DNA from: Pseudoalteromonas sp. P1-9
GTDB taxonomy: Bacteria; Pseudomonadota; Gammaproteobacteria; Enterobacterales; Alteromonadaceae
DNA: 64,000 bases
Direction of reading: 5' to 3'
Assembly (NCBI RefSeq): GCF_001399975.1
Contig: NZ_LKBD01000004.1
Coordinates: forward strand, 124,001 to 188,000
Notes under the pieces: generated by a model
What the model saw: the letters and a program-made list of their open reading frames with translations, nothing else
Told to the model about the DNA's origin: nothing
Database searches by the model: none
Made by a program: the position numbers and the translations under genes
In this document: positions 19,488-28,979 of the stretch, in pieces
How the letters are laid out: each line of letters opens with the position of its first letter
How positions within the stretch are numbered: position 1 is the first letter of the stretch

Positions 19488-21008
19488 ATGTTACTAATAC
19501 GCTTTTTTATTATAGGAGTCGTACTTGCCATGGCTGGATGCGCAACAAAAATAACGCCAAACACAAGTACACCTAGCTATGCAAAAGAGGCAGCAAAAAC
19601 AGGCCGATTAGCTGAATTTATTAGCGATTTAACACATGATAAACAAGGGCAAACCGGCGTTTATACGCTGGGGCAAGGAGTCGATGCCTTTGTATCACGC
19701 GTGAGTTTAATCAATGCGGCAACCAGCAGCATTGACCTACAATATTACATCTACAATAACGACATTACCGGCAACCAAATCAACTATTCGCTATACAATG
19801 CCGCAGAGCGTGGTGTGCGAGTAAGATTATTACTTGATGACTTGAAAGCCTCAGATCACAATCCTCAGTTACATATTTTAAACCAACATGAAAATGTTGA
19901 AATTCGCCTGTTTAACCCCTCGCCAAATCGTCGCAATAAAGCTCTTGGCATTCTGACCGATTTTGCAAGGCTCAATAGTCGCATGCACAATAAATCGCTC
20001 ACCGTAGATAGCTTGGCATCGGTGATCGGCGGACGAAATATTGGTGACGAATATTTTAGTGCAAGTCATGAAGTAGAATTTGGTGACTTTGATTTATTAC
20101 TAATAGGTGAAGCAACACACGATGTAAATACGCAGTTTGACGTTTACTGGAACAGTGAGCAAAGTTATCCATTAAGTGTATTTCATCCTAAAAACTACTC
20201 AGATGATGAAATAGCATCTTTCTTAACACAATGGGAAGAGCAACTTACAGATACCAAACTAGCTCAAATAGATTACATACAAGCGCTGACACAATCACAG
20301 TTTTTGGAGTATTTTTCGCAAGGTTCTCTACAATTTTCATGGGGTAACGCCGATGTACTTTATGACCCGCCAAGTAAAGTTAACGAAAAAGGCCTAACAA
20401 GCCCGCTCCTTGACGAGCTAGAAAGCGCTTTTGCCAATACCCAAAAAGACCTATTTATTATCTCTCCCTATTTTGTACCGGGCGATGGCGGCACAAAATA
20501 CTTAATCGATATGGTTGAGCGTGGCGTAAATGTAACGATTCTTACGAACTCATTAGCCGCCACCGACGTTGTTGCAGTACATTCAGGTTACGCTCCTTAT
20601 CGCGAAGCGCTGTTAAAAGCGGGCGTTACGCTTTATGAAACAAAAGTAAAACCGAATTTTAAACCGTCAGCATGGCGCGGCTCTACTCAGGCGAGTTTAC
20701 ACGCTAAATCAATTATCTTTGATAAACAGCAAACCTTTGTTGGCTCATTAAACCTCGACCCTCGCTCAATGTTTATCAACACTGAAATTGGCGTGCTGTT
20801 TGAAAATGAGGCACTTAGCAGCAAAATTGTTAGCGCATTAAATGATGCTGTGGCCAATTCAGCTTACCGTGTACAGCTCGCTGACGACAAGCTAATTTGG
20901 CTTGATATGGATACGCAAAAAACCTTTAAAAGTGAACCAGATGCCAGCATTTGGCGTAAGATAGGCGCATGTTTTTTCCGCTTATTGCCTATTGAAGATC
21001 AACTCTAA
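19488..21008 (+). CDS. Phospholipase D family lipoprotein, cardiolipin-synthase-C-like
   Basis: 506 aa. The signal peptide ends in a lipobox with Cys18 (LAMAGC), predicting a lipid-anchored envelope protein. Two HKD motifs are complete: H167-x-K169-x4-D174 (followed by GGRNIGDEYF) and H405-x-K407-x4-D412 (followed by GSLNLDPRS). Layout and length match the YmdC/ClsC group, which forms cardiolipin from phosphatidylglycerol and phosphatidylethanolamine, but related PLD lipoproteins of other function exist. Starts 15 bp after the LrgB-type gene. Confidence 0.88.
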   Translation: MLLIRFFIIGVVLAMAGCATKITPNTSTPSYAKEAAKTGRLAEFISDLTHDKQGQTGVYTLGQGVDAFVSRVSLINAATSSIDLQYYIYNNDITGNQINYSLYNAAERGVRVRLLLDDLKASDHNPQLHILNQHENVEIRLFNPSPNRRNKALGILTDFARLNSRMHNKSLTVDSLASVIGGRNIGDEYFSASHEVEFGDFDLLLIGEATHDVNTQFDVYWNSEQSYPLSVFHPKNYSDDEIASFLTQWEEQLTDTKLAQIDYIQALTQSQFLEYFSQGSLQFSWGNADVLYDPPSKVNEKGLTSPLLDELESAFANTQKDLFIISPYFVPGDGGTKYLIDMVERGVNVTILTNSLAATDVVAVHSGYAPYREALLKAGVTLYETKVKPNFKPSAWRGSTQASLHAKSIIFDKQQTFVGSLNLDPRSMFINTEIGVLFENEALSSKIVSALNDAVANSAYRVQLADDKLIWLDMDTQKTFKSEPDASIWRKIGACFFRLLPIEDQL

Positions 21009-21021
21009 CCGTCGACTAAAG

Positions 21022-21050
21022 TTGACTTTAGAGACGACTGGTCTAATAAT
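21022..21050 (+). promoter_or_regulatory. tetR promoter with embedded operator 1
   Basis: TTGACT (21022-21027), 17 bp, AATAAT (21045-21050) fit a sigma-70 promoter. The spacer holds AGACGACTGGTCT (21032-21044), an imperfect dyad almost identical to operator 3. A repressor bound here would block its own gene at 21087. Confidence 0.65.
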
Positions 21051-21086
21051 ACCCACAAAGTGTGTACGTAAATATTAACCCGAATT

Positions 21087-21671
21087 ATGAATAAGCCCGA
21101 TACCAAAGAAGCGATATTGGCGGCAGGTCATGCGCTGATCATCGAAAAAAGTTACAACGGATGTGGCTTAAAAGAAATCCTTGATAAAGCCGGAGTGCCA
21201 AAAGGTTCATTTTATCATTACTTTAAGTCAAAAGAAGATTTTGGCCTTGCCCTCATTGAGCGTGCCCAAGACCAAAGCCATGACTTTATGCGTGAATACT
21301 TGCGTGATCGAAAATTCTCACCACTGCAGCGCATTCATAACTGGTTTAAACGCATTCAGCAATTTCATGAAGAAGATGGTATTGACTGTGAGTGTTTAGT
21401 ACCCAAGTTGATTTTGGAACAATCTCAACTCAGTGAAAATATGCGCGGTGGCATAAAATGCGCGCAAGACTTAGTTCACAGCATGATGGCGCAAACCATT
21501 CGCGAAGCGCAACAAGAAGGCGAAGTAAACAAAAACCTCGACCCACATAAAATCGCTGCATTTCTGTTTAATGCCAGCCATGGCGCAGCAATACAAATGC
21601 AAGTAGAGCGTTCAACTGAGCCATACGACAACTTTGTTGAAATTATTTTCGAATCGATTTTAGTGCCTTAA
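21087..21671 (+). CDS. TetR/AcrR family repressor, NemR-like
   Basis: 194 aa. The N-terminal helix-turn-helix (GCGLKEILDKAGVPKGSFYHYF, about 25-46) is followed by a ligand domain. It aligns along its length with E. coli NemR, a redox- and electrophile-sensing repressor. C103 (in IDCECLVPKL) falls where NemR has its sensor Cys106, and C101 lies beside it. Next to an RND pump operon, with three shared dyads around it, it most likely represses both the pump and itself. Inducer unknown. Confidence 0.88.
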   Translation: MNKPDTKEAILAAGHALIIEKSYNGCGLKEILDKAGVPKGSFYHYFKSKEDFGLALIERAQDQSHDFMREYLRDRKFSPLQRIHNWFKRIQQFHEEDGIDCECLVPKLILEQSQLSENMRGGIKCAQDLVHSMMAQTIREAQQEGEVNKNLDPHKIAAFLFNASHGAAIQMQVERSTEPYDNFVEIIFESILVP

Positions 21672-21684
21672 TTGGCACTTTTTG
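21662..21684 (+). terminator. Terminator of the tetR gene
   Basis: AGTGCC (21662-21667), TTAATT loop containing the stop codon, GGCACT (21674-21679), then a T-run. Short stem, overlapping the last codon. Confidence 0.65.
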
Positions 21685-21703
21685 TTTGTCTGTCAAAACT
21701 CCA

Positions 21704-21721
21704 CTAGACCACTTGGTCTAG
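21704..21721 (+). promoter_or_regulatory. TetR operator 2 (perfect palindrome)
   Basis: CTAGACCACTTGGTCTAG is an 8-bp inverted repeat with a 2-bp centre, 150 bp upstream of the adaptor gene. TAGACC...GGTCTA half-sites resemble those reported for NemR-type repressors. Confidence 0.75.
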
Positions 21722-21838
21722 AAAATAATTTTTAAATATAAATAACAATTTCATAAGTTTACCCAAATAATCCAATCTAAAATTACTATTCAGCCTAAAT
21801 TCATCTTGCAACAACTGCCAAATTGAATGACAATTCAC

Positions 21839-21853
21839 TAGACGACTGGTCTA
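21839..21853 (+). promoter_or_regulatory. TetR operator 3
   Basis: TAGACGACTGGTCTA lies 17 bp upstream of the adaptor ATG. It shares 14 consecutive bases with operator 1 and the TAGAC/GTCTA arms with operator 2. Confidence 0.7.
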
Positions 21854-21870
21854 CTCAATTGGAAATTACA

Positions 21871-22995
21871 ATGACATCTCCACTTTCTTTTAAATATATC
21901 GCAGCAACATTGAGCTTGTTGTTGCTGGTTTTCAACGCAAATGCGCAAGTCGTTCGCTTTAGTGAAGCAAGCGAAGCGCAATTGCAACCACGTAAACGTG
22001 TTGTCGGCACGTTAAAAGCATTCAATCAAGCTAATGTCGCTTCAGTAGAATCAGGTAAAGTAGTTAAAGTACTGGTTAATGAAGGTGATGTTGTTGTAGC
22101 AGGTGATGTGCTGGCAATACTCGACACACGCCGATTAGACGCAGAAAAGCAGCGTTTACAAGCTGAGAAAATGCTAGCAGATGCCAACCTTGCACTGGCA
22201 AAAGCTGAATTTACGCAAGCAGAAGAAGACTACCTTGCTTATAAACAATCAGCGCAAAAAAGCGCCGTATCAAAGCAGCGTTTAAATCAAAGTAAAACCC
22301 TCACTATTGCGAATCAAGCACGTGTTATCGCTGCAACACAAGCGATAAAAGCACTGTCAGCACAATTAAACGCATTGCAGGTGCGTATTGATGACATGTC
22401 AATTCGCGCGCCATTTGATGGTCAAGTAACTAATCGTTTAGCTGAACTAGGTCAATGGTTAGGCAGTGGCGATCATGCATTTACTTTAACCTCTCTCAAT
22501 AAATTAGAAGCTTGGTTAGATGTGCCAGAACGCTTTGCATTTTTAGCGGGTCAAGCACCAAGCGAAATTGCCTTGCAGATTGGCGATGAGCTAGTTCAAG
22601 CTGGCAATATTAAAGTACTTAATAGCGTTGATGAACGCGCCCGTACTTTTCGCGTGATTGGTCAAGTAAATGGCAAGGGTTTAATGCCAGGCATGTCGGT
22701 AAGCGCTTGGTTGCCAGAAGGTAAACCTCGCACCACGCTTATTGTGCCAAAAGATGCATTGGTGAATCGTGGTGGTAATTACTTAGTTTATAAAGTAGTA
22801 CTGCAAGGCGACAAGCAAATTGCACAACCAATTTCAGTTAACGTGCAGTTTCATCAAGGCGACAAGGTGGCAGTGTATGCACCACAACTTGCACCAACCG
22901 ACAAAGTTATCACTGAAGGCAACGAGCGTCTAATGCCAGGCCCTGTTGTTGCGGTAGCAGATACCTCTAACGGCAATCAACAACATTTAAAGTAG
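21871..22995 (+). CDS. RND efflux periplasmic adaptor (MFP)
   Basis: 374 aa. The start at 21871 (MTSPLSFKYIAATLSLLLL) gives a clean Sec signal peptide cleaved after NANA, and GGAAA lies 7 nt upstream; an earlier in-frame ATG would place operator 3 inside the gene. Lipoyl-like halves (VESGKVVKVLVNEGDVVVAGD and IRAPFDGQVTNRLAELGQWL) flank an alpha-hairpin. No lipobox, unlike the adaptor at 16108. Forms a pump with the permease 7 bp downstream. Confidence 0.92.
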   Translation: MTSPLSFKYIAATLSLLLLVFNANAQVVRFSEASEAQLQPRKRVVGTLKAFNQANVASVESGKVVKVLVNEGDVVVAGDVLAILDTRRLDAEKQRLQAEKMLADANLALAKAEFTQAEEDYLAYKQSAQKSAVSKQRLNQSKTLTIANQARVIAATQAIKALSAQLNALQVRIDDMSIRAPFDGQVTNRLAELGQWLGSGDHAFTLTSLNKLEAWLDVPERFAFLAGQAPSEIALQIGDELVQAGNIKVLNSVDERARTFRVIGQVNGKGLMPGMSVSAWLPEGKPRTTLIVPKDALVNRGGNYLVYKVVLQGDKQIAQPISVNVQFHQGDKVAVYAPQLAPTDKVITEGNERLMPGPVVAVADTSNGNQQHLK

Positions 22996-23002
22996 GCACG
23001 TT

Positions 23003-26000
23003 ATGAAGATTGTAGAAAGCGCGGTTAAACAACCTATTAGCGTAATCGTTGCTGTAATTTTATCGGTACTGGCGGGCGTACTTGCCTTTACCCAAGTACC
23101 CGTTCAAATGACCCCATCAGTTGATTCAGTAGTCGTCAGCGTGCGTACCTTTTGGGAAAACGCAAGCCCTGAAGAAATTGAATCGGACGTGGTGATTGAG
23201 CAGGAAAAAGTACTATCCGATGTAAACGGACTAATTTCTTTAACCAGTATCAGCCAAACCTCTGCCGCTCAATTGCGTTTAGAGTTCGAAACTGGCACCG
23301 ATATTAAACAAGCACAAGCAGAAGTAGTACAAAAGCTTAACGAAGTACCCGCCTACCCAATGGGTGTATCGGAACCGACCGTTGAAGGCGTTGATCCTAT
23401 GTCGGTGGATTACATCGCATGGGTGGGCCTTGCAGCAACTGATCCGAGTTTCGATAACACGACTTTGTATGATTTTATGGAGCGTCGATTACGTCCGCGC
23501 CTTGAAAACATCAAAGGTATTTCCAAGGTAGGAATTTTAGGTGCCCGTGAACAAGAGCTGCAAATTCAAATTGACCCAGTAAAACTGGCCAATTTTGGTA
23601 TTACCTACAGCCAACTAGTAGACGCGATACAAATTACCAACACCAATTACTCTGGTGGTCGTTTGCCCGATGGTAAAAATGATATTCGCGTGCGCGCAAT
23701 GGGTCGCTTTACCGATGCGGCAACCATTGAAAATATCGTTATTCGCAAAGACAACCGTGGCCCGGTTTATGTTAAAGACATCGCAACAGTAAAACTCGAT
23801 TACAAAGATATGCGTGATTGGGTGCGTGCCCGTGGCGTTAAAATGCCATTTTTCAACTTTCAGCTGGCGCATGGTGCTAACTTACTTGAAACCATGAACT
23901 CGCTAAAAGCGGAAATTGCTGAACTTAATAAACCGGACGGTATGCTTGAGCAACACGCTAAGAAGCTAGGTGTAAGTGGTACTTTTGAGCTTGTTACTAC
24001 GTGGGACTCATCAAGCTATGTTGAAAACGCCATTGATTTAGTACAAAGCAATATTATGGTCGGTGGTTTACTTGCCGTAATTACGCTACTGCTATTTTTA
24101 CGCTCACTGCGCACCATTGGTGTTATCGCTATCGCAATTCCAATTTCAGTGATTGCGTCTGTGGTAATTTTGGTTGCCCTGGGCCGTTCAATTAACATTG
24201 TATCCCTTGCGGGCATGGCATTCGCGGTCGGTATGGTGGTTGATAACGCCATTGTGGTAATCGAAAATATTTTCCGCCATTTAGAGATGGGCAAAAAGCC
24301 GCTTAAAGCCAGTGTTGAGGGTACGCAGGAAGTTGCGGGTGCAGTATTTGCGTCAACCATGACAACGCTCGTTGTATTTGTGCCAATTTTAACCATTGCC
24401 GATAGCGCGGGGCAGCTTTTTCGCGATATATCACTTGCCATCATGGCAGCAGTCTTTATTAGTTTTGTCGTATCTGTCTTAGTTATTCCGGTAGCGGGCG
24501 CTTACTTTTTACGTGCGCGCAGTGAGTCAAAACAAGTAAAATTGAGAACAGGTAAACTGGCTGAATTAGAGAAAAAAGCAGCGAAGTTACCAAACAAAAT
24601 TGGCGCCTTGTTTATCGCAATTTCGAGCACAACAAAACGTAAAGTTACCGTTGTAACTAGCTTTGCAGTCGTAACACTTGTGGGTATTGCACTGCTTATT
24701 CCACCGCTTGATTACTTACCAAAAGGTAACCGTAATTTTGCTTTCGGTTTTATGGTACCGCCGCCGGGTTATAACCTTGATCAAGTATCAGAAATCGGTA
24801 ATCGCATCGAAAAAGTGATACGCCCAGCTTGGGAGGTCACCGGTGATAAATTCCATGCAGAAACTGTTATTCGTGGTGGTGAGCCAGATTTAACGCAAAG
24901 TACACCTGATATTCAATTAATGGATGGCAGCACCATTAAAGCGCCTGAAATTGACCACTACTTTTTGGTTGCGATGGACGGTCAAATCCTCCATGGCATG
25001 ATCCCAAAAGAAGCGGATAAAACCATTGATGCGGTAGATTTTCTAAACCAAACATTAATGGGCGTAAACGCACCCGATGTAATTGGCTTTGCTTTCCAGT
25101 TCCCACTTTTTAATACGGGTGGTACAACGGGTAGCGCAATTCAAATCGACTTAGTTGGTGACGATTTGGTGCAAATTACTAATGGCGCAACGGCGTTACT
25201 GTTTAAGTTAATTGGTAATTATGGTCCTTATGCAACCATTCCAGAACCCGCTAACTTTTTATTGCCAACACCAGAGCTTTCAATTAAACCGCTAGATGAG
25301 CGTTTAGCAGAGCTCAACATGACACGTCGTGATTTAGGACTCGCTGTGCAAGCAAACGGTGATGGCATTATTATGATGAACAGTTTTGCGGTTGGCGGTG
25401 AATTAAAAGATCTTAAGATTGTAACCAACGCACAGCAAGGTGATTTTCCAATTGATGCACTAATGCAAGCGCCATTGGCTACACCGCAAAGTCAAGTGGT
25501 TGATTTACAGTCTCTTGCGCTTGTTGAACGCACGCAAACGGTTGACCAAATTAAGCACGTTTCACGTCAGCGCGCGGTAACCTTACAGTTTACACCGCCT
25601 GCTGGCATGCCACTTGAGCAAGCTATCGCCTCTGTTAACAGTATGGTTGAAGAGTTACGCGGTGCGGGTGCGATTTCACCGGCTGTTGAAGTTAACCTAG
25701 CTGGTAGTGCTGGTAAACTGGCTGACCTTAAAAAGTCGCTGTTAGGCGATGGTAGTTTGTTTGGCACCTTGAGTTCGAGCCTATTTTTGGCAATGTTTGT
25801 AGTGTATCTGGTAATGGTTATTTTATTCCAAAACTGGAAATACCCATTAGTAATTATGGTAAGTGTACCGCTTGCAACACTAGGTGGCTTTATGGGCCTT
25901 GCTGCTGTGCACTGGGCAAGTGTGTTTGACCGTTATACGCCAATTCAAAACCTTGATGTGTTAACCTTATTGGGCTTTGTAATTTTGGCGGGTGTGGTTG

Positions 26001-26332
26001 TAAACAACGCAATCTTAATTGTGCACCAAGCGCTTAACAACTTGAAGTACAAAGGATTAAGTGCACAACTGGCAATTAAAGAGTCGGTTGAAAGCCGTGT
26101 TCGCCCCATTATGATGTCAACGCTTACCTCGGTTGGCGGCATGCTACCACTGGTGTTAATGCCAGGTGCGGGTAGTGAGCTATATCGTGGTTTAGGTGGT
26201 GTTGTGGTTGGTGGCTTAGTGGTTTCAACAATATTCACTTTGATTTTAGTGCCAGTCATATTAAGCTTCTTACTTAAGGATTCTGATATTAAACAAAATT
26301 CAGAAGACACCGATTTAAGGACAGCCGCTTAG
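23003..26332 (+). CDS. RND efflux permease with VDN instead of VDD relay motif
   Basis: 1109 aa, somewhat longer than AcrB-type pumps, starting MKIVESAVKQPISVIVAVILSVLAG. Twelve membrane helices and two periplasmic domains are evident. The relay segment reads MVVDNAIVVIENIF: D414 is kept but the second acidic residue is N415, as in a divergent branch of the RND superfamily. The long loop near residues 620-700 (PDLTQSTPDIQLMDGS) is unusual. Probably controlled by the adjacent NemR-like repressor; no outer-membrane channel gene nearby. Confidence 0.93.
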   Translation: MKIVESAVKQPISVIVAVILSVLAGVLAFTQVPVQMTPSVDSVVVSVRTFWENASPEEIESDVVIEQEKVLSDVNGLISLTSISQTSAAQLRLEFETGTDIKQAQAEVVQKLNEVPAYPMGVSEPTVEGVDPMSVDYIAWVGLAATDPSFDNTTLYDFMERRLRPRLENIKGISKVGILGAREQELQIQIDPVKLANFGITYSQLVDAIQITNTNYSGGRLPDGKNDIRVRAMGRFTDAATIENIVIRKDNRGPVYVKDIATVKLDYKDMRDWVRARGVKMPFFNFQLAHGANLLETMNSLKAEIAELNKPDGMLEQHAKKLGVSGTFELVTTWDSSSYVENAIDLVQSNIMVGGLLAVITLLLFLRSLRTIGVIAIAIPISVIASVVILVALGRSINIVSLAGMAFAVGMVVDNAIVVIENIFRHLEMGKKPLKASVEGTQEVAGAVFASTMTTLVVFVPILTIADSAGQLFRDISLAIMAAVFISFVVSVLVIPVAGAYFLRARSESKQVKLRTGKLAELEKKAAKLPNKIGALFIAISSTTKRKVTVVTSFAVVTLVGIALLIPPLDYLPKGNRNFAFGFMVPPPGYNLDQVSEIGNRIEKVIRPAWEVTGDKFHAETVIRGGEPDLTQSTPDIQLMDGSTIKAPEIDHYFLVAMDGQILHGMIPKEADKTIDAVDFLNQTLMGVNAPDVIGFAFQFPLFNTGGTTGSAIQIDLVGDDLVQITNGATALLFKLIGNYGPYATIPEPANFLLPTPELSIKPLDERLAELNMTRRDLGLAVQANGDGIIMMNSFAVGGELKDLKIVTNAQQGDFPIDALMQAPLATPQSQVVDLQSLALVERTQTVDQIKHVSRQRAVTLQFTPPAGMPLEQAIASVNSMVEELRGAGAISPAVEVNLAGSAGKLADLKKSLLGDGSLFGTLSSSLFLAMFVVYLVMVILFQNWKYPLVIMVSVPLATLGGFMGLAAVHWASVFDRYTPIQNLDVLTLLGFVILAGVVVNNAILIVHQALNNLKYKGLSAQLAIKESVESRVRPIMMSTLTSVGGMLPLVLMPGAGSELYRGLGGVVVGGLVVSTIFTLILVPVILSFLLKDSDIKQNSEDTDLRTAA

Positions 26333-26360
26333 ATATGGAAATCTAAATTGATGACTGACC

Positions 26361-26389
26361 AAAAATCCCAGCACTTGCTGGGATTTTTT
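26361..26389 (+). terminator. Terminator of the TetR-linked RND operon
   Basis: AAAAATCCCAGCA (26361-26373) and TGCTGGGATTTTT (26376-26388) are exact complements ending in a T-run, 28 bp after the permease stop. Confidence 0.92.
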
Positions 26390-26473
26390 ATGCCTAAATA
26401 ACACACACTATTGCAACAGCTCGACAATCTTTGTCTATAGTAATTAAGTGGCTTGTTAAAAATAAGCGAACTA

Positions 26474-27322
26474 ATGATTGAAATAGATAACAAAATACTG
26501 AGCGATGTTGCAACTGGTTTCACCATTCCAGCTAAGCCTGATATTTTGCAAGCATTGCAAGATGAGCTAAACCACGAGCCTGAACTTTATCGCGTTGCAG
26601 ACATTATTGCTGCTGACGTGGCAACATCAGCTGCCGTACTCAAAATTATAAACAGCCCCTACTACGGCCTTGCCAGAACAATAAGTGATATCCGCCAAGC
26701 TGTAATGTTTTTAGGTCTTGAGAACATTACCAGCTTAGTGACTGGCTATTTACTTAAACAAGCCTATGACCAAAGTAAATGCTCGTTACCATTAAATCGT
26801 TTTTGGGATAACGCCAACGACATCGCTAATGTGTCGTGCATTATTGCACAACATTTAAAATCGCCCTTACCACCCGAAAATTTACACTTAATTGGTTTGT
26901 TTCACGATGCGGGTACACCCGCGATGGCAATTCGCTTTGAAGGCTACACCCATTTACTGCAAGAGCACCGTGAAAATGACAGCAACCCGTTAATACATAA
27001 AGAAGAAAAGAAATACAAAACCAATCACGCGGTTGTTGGCTACTACTTAGCCACGAGTTGGAACTTACCTAAACAAATTTGCCAAATAATTCTGCAACAT
27101 CACAGTAATGATTTTTTTAATGCCTCAAACGATAAATTTGAGCGCAGTTGCTTTGCTTGTTTACGCTTGGCTGAAAACCTAGTGCATGTCGCTAGGCACT
27201 TTCGCCCTGAACCTCAATGGCACGCAATAGAACAGCGAGTATTAGACACCTTACAACTCGATGAAGATGACTTTCAAGACCTGAAAGAAGATGTAGAAGA
27301 GTATTTAATTTCATCGCATTAA
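26474..27322 (+). CDS. HDOD domain signalling protein
   Basis: 282 aa. The HDOD pattern is clear: DVATSAAVLKIINSPYYGLARTISDIRQAVMFLGLENITSLV in the first half and GLFHDAGTPAM ... HAVVGYYLATSWNLPKQICQIILQHH in the second. HDOD proteins are HD-related regulators without assured catalysis, often tied to c-di-GMP or stress signalling. I prefer ATG 26474 (MIEIDNKILSDVATG) over an in-frame TTG 7 codons upstream. No output domain is fused, so its partner is unknown. Confidence 0.88.
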   Translation: MIEIDNKILSDVATGFTIPAKPDILQALQDELNHEPELYRVADIIAADVATSAAVLKIINSPYYGLARTISDIRQAVMFLGLENITSLVTGYLLKQAYDQSKCSLPLNRFWDNANDIANVSCIIAQHLKSPLPPENLHLIGLFHDAGTPAMAIRFEGYTHLLQEHRENDSNPLIHKEEKKYKTNHAVVGYYLATSWNLPKQICQIILQHHSNDFFNASNDKFERSCFACLRLAENLVHVARHFRPEPQWHAIEQRVLDTLQLDEDDFQDLKEDVEEYLISSH

Positions 27323-27365
27323 TAATAACTAACAAATTCAACAGGATTTACAGCCCCTTGAAAAC

Positions 27366-27397
27366 AAAAAACCCAGCACGTGTGGCTGGGTTTTTTT
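27366..27397. terminator. Bidirectional terminator between HDOD gene and lysS
   Basis: A-run, CCCAGC (27372-27377), 7-nt loop, GCTGGG (27385-27390), T-run. It serves both convergent genes. Confidence 0.88.
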
Positions 27398-27409
27398 ATA
27401 AGATGTTGC

Positions 27410-28951
27410 TTAGTCCGCTTGCGGGCGCATATGCGGGAATAAGATTACATCTTTAATGGTTGGTGAGTCAGTGAATAGCATTACTAGACGGTCGATACCA
27501 ATACCTTCACCTGCTGTTGGCGGTAAGCCATATTCAAGTGCTTGGATATAGTCATCGTCAAAGTGCATTGCTTCATCATCACCGGCATCTTTTTCTTCAA
27601 CCTGACGTGCAAAGCGCGCTGCTTGATCTTCTGCATCGTTAAGCTCAGAGAAACCATTTGCTAATTCACGGTCGCCTACGAAGAATTCGAAACGGTCAGT
27701 GATAAATGGATTTTCATCGTTACGACGTGCAAGTGGCGACACTTCCCACGGGTACTCTGTGATGAAAGTTGGCTGAATTAGTTTGTGTTCAGCTGTTTCT
27801 TCGAAGATCTCACATAAGAACTTACCTGCACCCCATACGCACTTTTCAGGTACTTTAACGTGTACTTTCTTCGCGTAAGCAACTAACTCATCAAAGTGGT
27901 TTTCTGGATCTTTGAAGATATGCGCAATTTCTGCTGCATCTGGACCAAACTTGATGATGGCATCAGCCATTGATAAACGCTCGAACTTGCTACCGAAGTC
28001 ATATTCGATTGTTTCAACAACTTCACCTTCAGCGTTTTTAACTGTGTTGATAACCGTTGTTGTACCTAGTACATCTTGTGCAACGGTACGTAACATGTCT
28101 TCAGTTAAGTTCATTAGGTCGTTGTAGTCAGCGTACGCTTGGTAGAATTCGATCATCGTGAATTCTGGGTTGTGACGCGTTGAAAGACCTTCGTTACGGA
28201 AGTTACGGTTAATTTCAAATACGCGGTCAAAACCACCTACAACTAAACGCTTAAGGTAAAGCTCTGGTGCGATACGTAAGTACATGTCGATGTCTAACGC
28301 ATTATGGTGCGTTACGAATGGACGCGCCGTTGCACCACCAGGAATAACCTGAAGCATTGGCGTTTCAACTTCCATAAAGTCACGTTCAGCTAAGAAACGA
28401 CGAATACCTTCAATCACTTTTGAGCGAATGCGGAAAGTCTCACGAGTATCCATGTTAGTAATCAGGTCAACATAACGCTGACGGTACTTCGCTTCTTGGT
28501 CTGTTAAACCGTGGAACTTCTCTGGTAATGGACGTAGTGACTTAGTTAGTAGCTCGTACTGAACCATATCTACATAAAGGTCGCCTTTACCTGATTTATG
28601 AAGCGGACCCGATACACCGATGATGTCACCGATATCAAGTTGGCCATATTTTTCTTTTAAATCTTTTTGTACGTCTTTAGACGCATACGCCTGAATACGA
28701 CCTTTCATATCTTGTAATACAAGGAAAGGACCACGTTTTGCTAAAATACGGCCGGCTACTGAAACTTGGTGGTCTAACTCGACTAACTCTTCCTTCGATT
28801 TATCACCAAACTTAGCTTGTAGATCTGCTGTGTAATTTTCACGGCGGAAAGTATTCGGGTGACCATTAGCTGAGCAATTCTCACGAATCGCATCTAGCTT
28901 GGCACGACGCTCTGCAATCAATTTATTTTCGTCTTGAATTTGATCTGTCAT
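27410..28951 (-). CDS. lysS: Lysyl-tRNA synthetase, class II
   Basis: 513 aa, normal length. The N-terminal OB-fold anticodon-binding domain (about 60-150) precedes the class II catalytic core. Motif 2 is [23 protein letters not shown], and motif 3 is [24 protein letters not shown] at the end. Charges tRNA(Lys) with lysine in the cytosol. It is 28 bp downstream of prfB, the conserved prfB-lysS pair, and ends at a bidirectional terminator. Confidence 0.98.
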   Translation of the reverse strand: MTDQIQDENKLIAERRAKLDAIRENCSANGHPNTFRRENYTADLQAKFGDKSKEELVELDHQVSVAGRILAKRGPFLVLQDMKGRIQAYASKDVQKDLKEKYGQLDIGDIIGVSGPLHKSGKGDLYVDMVQYELLTKSLRPLPEKFHGLTDQEAKYRQRYVDLITNMDTRETFRIRSKVIEGIRRFLAERDFMEVETPMLQVIPGGATARPFVTHHNALDIDMYLRIAPELYLKRLVVGGFDRVFEINRNFRNEGLSTRHNPEFTMIEFYQAYADYNDLMNLTEDMLRTVAQDVLGTTTVINTVKNAEGEVVETIEYDFGSKFERLSMADAIIKFGPDAAEIAHIFKDPENHFDELVAYAKKVHVKVPEKCVWGAGKFLCEIFEETAEHKLIQPTFITEYPWEVSPLARRNDENPFITDRFEFFVGDRELANGFSELNDAEDQAARFARQVEEKDAGDDEAMHFDDDYIQALEYGLPPTAGEGIGIDRLVMLFTDSPTIKDVILFPHMRPQAD

Positions 28952-28979
28952 GTTATAGCTCTAAGTTGCTTGGTTTAAA

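Noticed and set aside
21823..21870. 16-residue N-terminal extension of the second adaptor protein
   Set aside because: It would contain operator 3 and precede the signal peptide; ATG 21871 has a better ribosome site.
24016..24444. 142-codon minus-strand frame
   Set aside because: Thr/Ile-rich antisense shadow of RND membrane helices.
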